The translations under genes and the position numbers were made by a program. Under the pieces are notes generated by a model. That model did no database searches, was not told the origin of the DNA, and saw nothing but the letters and a program-made list of their open reading frames with translations. DNA of 64,000 nt from Corbicula japonica (lineage: Eukaryota; Mollusca; Bivalvia; Venerida; Cyrenidae). This document shows, piece by piece, positions 58,801 to 64,000 of the stretch (positions within the stretch are counted from its first letter, which is position 1; each line of letters begins with the position of its first letter). Location: positions 2,120,924 to 2,184,923 of the forward strand of contig JAZAYU010000086.1 of the NCBI GenBank assembly GCA_038501625.1, written 5' to 3'.

Positions 58801-59771
58801 AATGAAGGTACAGCCTCAAATTGAGAATTTAATTTAAAAAAAGCTTGTTTCCGGTGTCATGCGGTGAAGATTACATTTACCAGGGTTATCCTAAACACCT
58901 TTATTGGGTTTGTCCTGGTTAGCTCAATAGCTAGGCTAAGCGTACTTGGCATTACATGACTTAGCGCTGTCGCCGAACGGGTTCGCTCCCCAGTAGACGC
59001 AATATCATTTAAAAATTATAATAAAAACACATAATATATTTGTGAATGAATCATGCTTTATCTATTAATGTTTCAAGAAAATATAACTTCATATGAAGGT
59101 AAAACATAAAAATCTATATACAATGACGTGTTCATATTAGTGTTATGACTACACAAACGTCAAGATGAACGGAAGTTTTTATTTAAAAAATCAGAACTTT
59201 AAATGTAGTTGATAATTTTGCTTTGAGGTTTTAAGTTTTACTTAGCAGACTTTGTTATTTCAGAAAACACTTACAAAATTTTATTTAATTTTTGCTCATT
59301 TTTCAGTCACAATCACAATTACTTTATTATTTTAAAGGTTTAAAGGCGGCCTCACAGCAACAGATGAGGGAATGAAACTATGAGATATTAGACGTGTGCA
59401 ACATGATTTATAGCTTGTACTAGAATGTCTTACTGCATATCATAAAACACTTTTAAAACAGGATTATCTGTAACCATAAATAAAGGAAAACTGTTTGCAT
59501 GTTTTATCGCCGATACCCAGATTAAAGAAAAAATAAAGGTGCAGTTTAAATCACTTGAAATACGGCAGTAAGGTATTTCACATCCAGTTATTTTGAAACC
59601 ATTTGAAATATCGAAAAGTTTAAATGTTTATGAATCATGATATTACGGTTGATAAGTAAAAGTTAAAGCTTACCGTGTAAGGTACGAAATTTTCGTAACC
59701 ACCATGCTTTTCAATTGCTCCTTCGTAAATGTTTTCTCCAGAACGCTTGTTGATGAGGAATCGTCGTACAT
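55680..59771 (-). CDS. LRAT / NlpC-P60-like small protein B, 3 exons, 145 aa
   Basis: Minus-strand exons: 59771-59674, 58161-57970, 55827-55680 (TAA). 438 nt, all GT-AG, with phases identical to gene A. HHAGVL at 54-59, EDGRQLLIHRAGKS with His71, NCQHAANRMF at 132-141 with Cys133. Long stretches match gene A (KSMVVTKISYL, SDTVVEDW, KKYNL). It lies head-to-tail with gene A on the same strand, so the pair arose by tandem duplication. As for A, LRAT-type fold is inferred from the His-His-Cys box order; enzyme activity is not shown. Introns are 1.5 and 2.1 kb. The last codons are tandemly repeated past the stop. Confidence 0.75.
55957..56335. repeat. Segment shared with 50741-51620, shorter version
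   Basis: Same block order as the copy beside gene A, but without its 480-bp middle: TTTTAAACCATGG joins directly to AAAGTGTTGA. It lies in intron 2 of gene B, not in front of its first exon. Confidence 0.75.
57400..57660 (+). repeat. Interspersed repeat (CCCAGTGGCAAATTG family), fullest copy
   Basis: About 260 bp: CAAGTGTGAGATTGGTGCAC, CCTAGAACCTGG, CCCCAGTGGCAAATTG, GACCGTTCCAAGGCGGTAAC, GTGGTGTCTTACTTGAAACT and GAGAGTGGCGATTCCT. Other copies: 56735-56850, 60590-60800, 61375-61560 and a fragment at 61765-61850. No Pol III boxes are obvious. Confidence 0.7.
57970..58161 (-). CDS. LRAT-like gene B, exon 2 (HHAG exon)
   Basis: 192 nt, same length and phases as exon 2 of gene A. It encodes PLSGLDSRNKLGIAIAPS, VLHHAGVLIDIEDG, RQLLIHRAGKS and FEYSDTVVEDWA. 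Donor GTATGTTT, acceptor TTTCGTCGCAG. Confidence 0.85.
58190..58307. mobile_element. Palindromic MITE family 2, clean copy
   Basis: AGGTTATAAAGCTGAGCATG ... TTGGCTGAAATGGCGAC, then AGATTTGAGACTGGTTTCCA ... TTTATGACCTTGGGC. The right arm lacks its inner 20 bp. Confidence 0.85.
58870..59015 (+). repeat. tRNA-like SINE copy
   Basis: CAGGGTTATCC, GGTTAGCTCAATAGC (A-box-like), GGGTTCGCTCCCC (B-box-like), ending GCAATATCATTT. Same family as 37021-37521. Confidence 0.65.
59674..59771 (-). CDS. LRAT-like gene B, exon 1
   Basis: ATG at 59771-59769, 32 codons plus two bases, donor GTAAGC. It encodes MYDDSSSTSVLEK and TFTKEQLKSMVVTKISYLT. The Ser-rich N-terminus differs from gene A; the rest aligns. 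Confidence 0.78.
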
Positions 59772-60304
59772 GTCAAACGTTTCTATGTTAGTATCTTATG
59801 AGTTAATGTTAACAATTTCAGCAAGTGTTCTCAATTAATATATAACCATTACATTCATTTTATTGATTTCATAGAAATGTTATCTATGTGTGCCACGAAA
59901 ACACTTTCATTTTCGGTTAAACTTTCGTTTTCGGTTAAACAATTACATTGTACGCAGGCGTTATAAATGAAATATCGGAGAAGCCTGCACGCATCACGGC
60001 AGCAAAGTATAACACACAAACGACATACAAACCAAAACGAACATTCTATTAATAGATTTCATAGAAATTTTGTTTGTGTCTGCCATGAACAAACTTTCGT
60101 TTTCGGTTAAACAAATACCTAGGCGATATCAATGAAATATCGAAGAAGCCTGCCAGAAAGCAGCAAACAGGTCAAACGAAAAGGTTTCTAGGTTTCTATT
60201 TTTTTCTTCCTTAATAGAGTTCTTGTTAGAAGAAATTATATTGTTTAGAATAATTATCTTATCGCTTGTCCTTTACTAGCAAGAAATGCATTTTACACAA
60301 AAAT

Positions 60305-60550
60305 CGGGCGCGTCACGGGAAAAGTACCTTCGGACAGTAGCCGTCAATCCTTGAAATGGCGTCATAAAGTTGAACAGACGACATTTATTATTCTGCATTT
60401 CGCGTTAAAAATACCATTTTATTAACAAAATGTCTAACAAAATCACTTTTTATTTATGAAAAAATGATATATTATTGTGAGTTCTTTCTAAATATAGTTA
60501 CAACTTAAATGTCACAAAATATGACTGAAGGTACCTTTTTCCGTGGCGTG
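60305..60550. mobile_element. MITE with GGGCGCGTCACGGGAAAAG ends
   Basis: The left GGGCGCGTCACGGGAAAAGT, ACCTTCGGACAG is mirrored on the right by ACTGAAGGTACC, TTTTTCCGTGGCGTGCCC, spanning about 245 bp. One-ended relatives lie at 9797 and 36348. Confidence 0.72.
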
Positions 60551-61563
60551 CCCAAAATGAGAACATGTAGGAACAAGAATGAGGTTGGTGCCCCCTTGAA
60601 CCTGGTTGAAGGTCCCAAAAGTCAAATATTGTGTCACGGACCGTCCCCCTCAGGTTCCCATTTTTGTTATCAGTTTCTGGTGTGTGTTTTGAAATTGATC
60701 AAATTGCAATCGATCATTGCATAAGCCATGCTTTTATTTCCTCCCTTTTCTTTTTGCTGTGTGAGTAGGCTTTGTGTTCTGAATGTGGTTACTCAAAATA
60801 CCGCACTAAAGATAGCATGTTCACCGCCATATACATGTCATCGTTAGGGATGGATCAAACTTGTACTGTTTATTAGTGTAAATAATGAGTTGCGCTCAAC
60901 CCGGGGCTAGGCGGCGGGCAGTAACATGCATTTTCATTACTGCCCATGAACAGGCTCAATTTATCCTAGCCTACATTTTTCTTTAAATTTTATCGTGTTC
61001 GATGTCTTTTTAAGTTCCCTTTTCCTATATCCTGATATGCAAATTCATTTTTTATGAAATACACTGTGTTTAATTGTCTTTAGTAAAACATGCCGAGTTT
61101 TAAACATTTGACTGTACAATACATTTTCTAAAAAATGTCCAAAATGGAATGACAAAGCTAAATATGGACAGATTTCCACAAAATCTGAAAAAATCCATCA
61201 ACATGAAATTGTAGATAGCGTCGCTACCTGCTGAAATTTATTTCTGAAATGTTCTTTTCACAATAGTCTTTCTTTATGCTTCTTGTGCTATCTTCTGGTA
61301 ATACGTGAACCAATCCAACTTTTACAGGTGATAAAAAAAAGAACCTGACGGAATAAAATTAACATGACGTGGTAAGTGTAAGTTTGGTGCACCCCAGTGG
61401 CAATCCGGTTGCATTTGATTGCCACTGACCGTTCTAAGGCAGTAACTCTTCGTGTTTTTTTGTTTATTTTTTTCGGAGGTTATAGGATTATAAACTCATG
61501 CTCTAGTCTCATCCCAACGTTGTGGCTGTATGGGAATGTTATGTTTTCTGAATGCGACCATGG

Positions 61564-61701
61564 CTGAAGGTTATAAAGCTGAGATTGGAAACCAGTCTCA
61601 AATCTCAAGCATCTGATTGGCTGAAATGGCGACAGGTCGCCATTTCAGCCAATCAGATGAGATTTGAGATTGGTTTCCATGCTCAGTTTTATAACCTTGG
61701 G
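61564..61701. mobile_element. Palindromic MITE family 2, clean copy
   Basis: GAAGGTTATAAAGCTGAG ... CTGATTGGCTGAAATGGCGA / TCGCCATTTCAGCCAATCAG ... GCTCAGTTTTATAACCTTGG. Arms are nearly perfect. Confidence 0.88.
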
Positions 61702-62312
61702 CACATTCCTGAACTACCTGAATCTCAACAACTGCATGTACGATCTTTTAAGAGGAAATCCTCATTTCAGTTTCCAAGGCGGTAACCCCAATAGTTCTCT
61801 TTATCGCTAGTTGTTAGTGGTGTCTAGTTTCATATGCATATTTCAATTTTTATACTTTAATGTTCTAAAAAAATTAAGCAAAATGAGGGAAGTATTGAAT
61901 GTTTTGAAGTTTCATTTCCTGGTTATACTAAAATACCTTAACTTTGGAAAAGAATAAACGCTACACTTATTTCATATTCATGAAAAAACACAATTAAAAC
62001 GAGTATACCGAACTAAATAGTAACAAAAGCCGTCGTTTTCACGCTTAAACAATAATATTCGAAACAATCTTTGTATTTTCTTAGTTAGAACAAGATGCAA
62101 AAGTGTAGAAATAAATTGTGGTTAAGTAAACGGTAAAACGCTTCAAATCCTTTTGTAGTCGAACGTATGCGTTATGTCTTATAGTACTGTTCTCTAAAAC
62201 TTTCTTCTTAAAAATCATTGAATAATAATAATAATAAAAAACAACAAAAAAACAACAAAAAAAACAACAAAACAAAACAAAAAAAAATACAACAACTTGT
62301 TTTCGTGATTCA

Positions 62313-62318
62313 TTTATT
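62313..62318 (-). promoter_or_regulatory. Poly(A) signal of the Kunitz-like gene
   Basis: AATAAA on the minus strand about 36 nt past the TGA, well placed for a short 3' UTR. Confidence 0.55.
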
Positions 62319-62353
62319 TGCTAATATCTCAGAAAATTAGTTGATAAATATGT

Positions 62354-63511
62354 TCATTCGTAAATCATAAAACACCAGCGGTTACATCCAACTTCTGTCG
62401 GAAAAATATTTTCGTTCGTACTTCCAACGAAACAACCTTTTCTCTTCACACATTTTTGGGTGTTCATGTCAAAGGTCCAGATTGTCCGCTTGCTACAAGG
62501 TGGCGAGTCTTGAGGCGCTGGATTGTGGCAGAAAGGATCGACTAAAATATGGAAACAAATGTTAAAAACATGAAATTGTCTTTCTTTCGTTACCGCAACA
62601 AGGGTCTTTATAAGTCCAGATTTAATATAATTTAATTCGTGTATATTACTGCCATAAACGCCATATCACAAAACACGTATAAATCGTGTTAATTGCCAAC
62701 CTTATTTAGCATTACAACTTGCGATCGGAGAACAGTACAATACTGATATGACAGAGGATTGTATATCTGCAAAGGGCAATCCCAAGGTGCTCTATGATTG
62801 CAGTTAAACAGTGACCATACCAAATGAATACCTTTTCTTTTCCGTCACCTGAGACTATTAAGTAAACCGAAAGTGAAACTATAAGAAATCACCACCAGTC
62901 CTATGATAATACCTAAAATTTCAGACAAACGAGGCTCTGAAATTTGAAACGTAATTGTATTGTCAATATCAAAATTGTTTCTGCATTTTGCAGTAAAATG
63001 TTAAAATTTTTTATATCTACCTTAGCGAAAGAGAGCTATGGTAATCCGTATAGACAAAATTACAATATTACAGCGCTGTTTCATTATTTAGTGATCTTTG
63101 TCCATTTGGCAATACATTTGTTGGTAAAGTATGCATATTTAAAGCTATGTACTTGCATTTATGTAGGAACTGATCAAATGTGATCAGCAATGTGAACGAC
63201 GTGGGCAACAATATGCGTTTCCATTACTGCCCATGAACAAGGTCAATCAAACTGAGCCTGCAAAATTTTTAATTATTTGTCGTGTTCAGTGGTTTTCAAC
63301 TTTCTTTATTCTATTATGTATTTCACGTTAACTTTATGTTTCAATTGTTGGCTCTTGTTGTGTGTATATGTCTGTCTGGTCAGCTGTGCCTCCCTACATA
63401 ATTGGCACTCATTGACACATTGTACAAGTACTCACTTTGGTTTTTGGGAACATTGCCTTCCGAAACGAGAACAGAAAGCGCTAGCAGCAAGATGAAACAC
63501 CGCAAAATCAT
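62354..63511 (-). CDS. Secreted Kunitz-like single-domain peptide, 2 exons, 87 aa
   Basis: Minus-strand exons 63511-63436 and 62541-62354 (TGA), 264 nt. Exon 1 encodes a signal peptide (MILRCFILLLALSVLVSEG). A phase-1 intron, usual for Kunitz modules, precedes exon 2. Exon 2 encodes DPFCHNPAPQDSPPC, IWTFDMNTQKC, CFVGSTNENIF and CNRWC. Cysteines at 30, 41, 56, 62, 78 and 82 fit the six-Cys Kunitz/BPTI order, but spacings 10-14-5-15-3 differ from the canonical 8-15-7-12-3, so it is divergent. It is probably a secreted protease-inhibitor-like or other extracellular peptide; activity is not implied. AATAAA follows about 40 nt after the stop. Confidence 0.78.
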
Positions 63512-64000
63512 TCTGCAAAATAAAAAATACACAAATTGTACTGTTCAACTATTCCGTTAAAACATGATTTTTAGCCCGTTATTAGTGTTTCAATACAATA
63601 AAACTTTCCTTGATTATTTTTAAAATACACGAACACGGATGTAACCTTCCTAATAATGCACTCAAAACAAAAAAGAAATAAATATAGATATATATATAGT
63701 TTATAAGGCAAAGGGCCTTTATAGTCCATGAACTTATTAACATAATGCAAATGAATTAAATTGACATGGTATCGCTATTTCACAGCCAGTTTTTATGGAG
63801 ATATAAAATTTAGAAAAATAAGCAATATTAATCTCTCCATGTTATTCGTGGTAGAAAAACAGTGTAAATATATATCATTTCTTACTAGCCTCGAAACATA
63901 CTTCATATTTTCTCCGGAAGAGACTGAAGGGTATGTGAAAAATATCCTTCTATAATCTATATATAAAGAGAATGCAATATAAATTTATTTAAATATAACT

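Overview
This is an AT-rich eukaryotic (animal) window. It has intron-rich genes with GT-AG junctions, AATAAA signals and a dense load of short interspersed elements. The repeats (tRNA-derived SINEs, many small palindromic elements, a repeat bounded by GGGGAGCAT-type ends) and an LRRIQ1 orthologue suggest a lophotrochozoan, most likely a bivalve mollusc. The species call is inference; nothing in the sequence proves it.

2.3-35.2 kb (+ strand): one gene fills this half. I rebuilt 32 coding exons that stay in phase and give a 1689-residue protein. In order it has an acidic N-terminus, a long E/K/R coiled coil with one IQ motif, SDS22-like leucine-rich repeats, a linker with a triple PKDLF-type motif, three more IQ motifs and a basic Pro-rich tail. 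This is the layout of LRRIQ1. Its introns carry more than 20 copies of one roughly 234-bp double-hairpin element with CCC/GGG ends flanked by TTAA, which I read as a piggyBac-type MITE. They also carry a second palindromic MITE family, SINEs, a mariner relic and several minisatellites.

36-41 kb: no intact gene is recognised. The stretch holds duplicated exon-like sequence, a tandem tRNA-like SINE dimer and two 36-bp minisatellite arrays rich in CACGTG.

40.9-63.5 kb (- strand): two tandem paralogous three-exon genes (147 and 145 residues) with identical exon phases encode a small permuted papain-like domain of LRAT / NlpC-P60 type. Each has a HHAG box, a second His and an NCQH box. The first gene's second intron is swollen by a 6.2-kb inverted repeat whose centre holds a degenerate non-LTR retrotransposon. 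Upstream lies a two-exon gene for an 87-residue secreted Kunitz-like peptide. A possible 71-residue membrane protein ORF with a poly(A) signal lies between the two LRAT-like genes.

The LRRIQ1 product is probably a calmodulin-binding scaffold. The minus-strand genes are unrelated to it and look like a lineage-specific tandem family. No functional link between the two halves is visible, and their repeat content differs sharply: the piggyBac-type MITE is confined to the first 36 kb.
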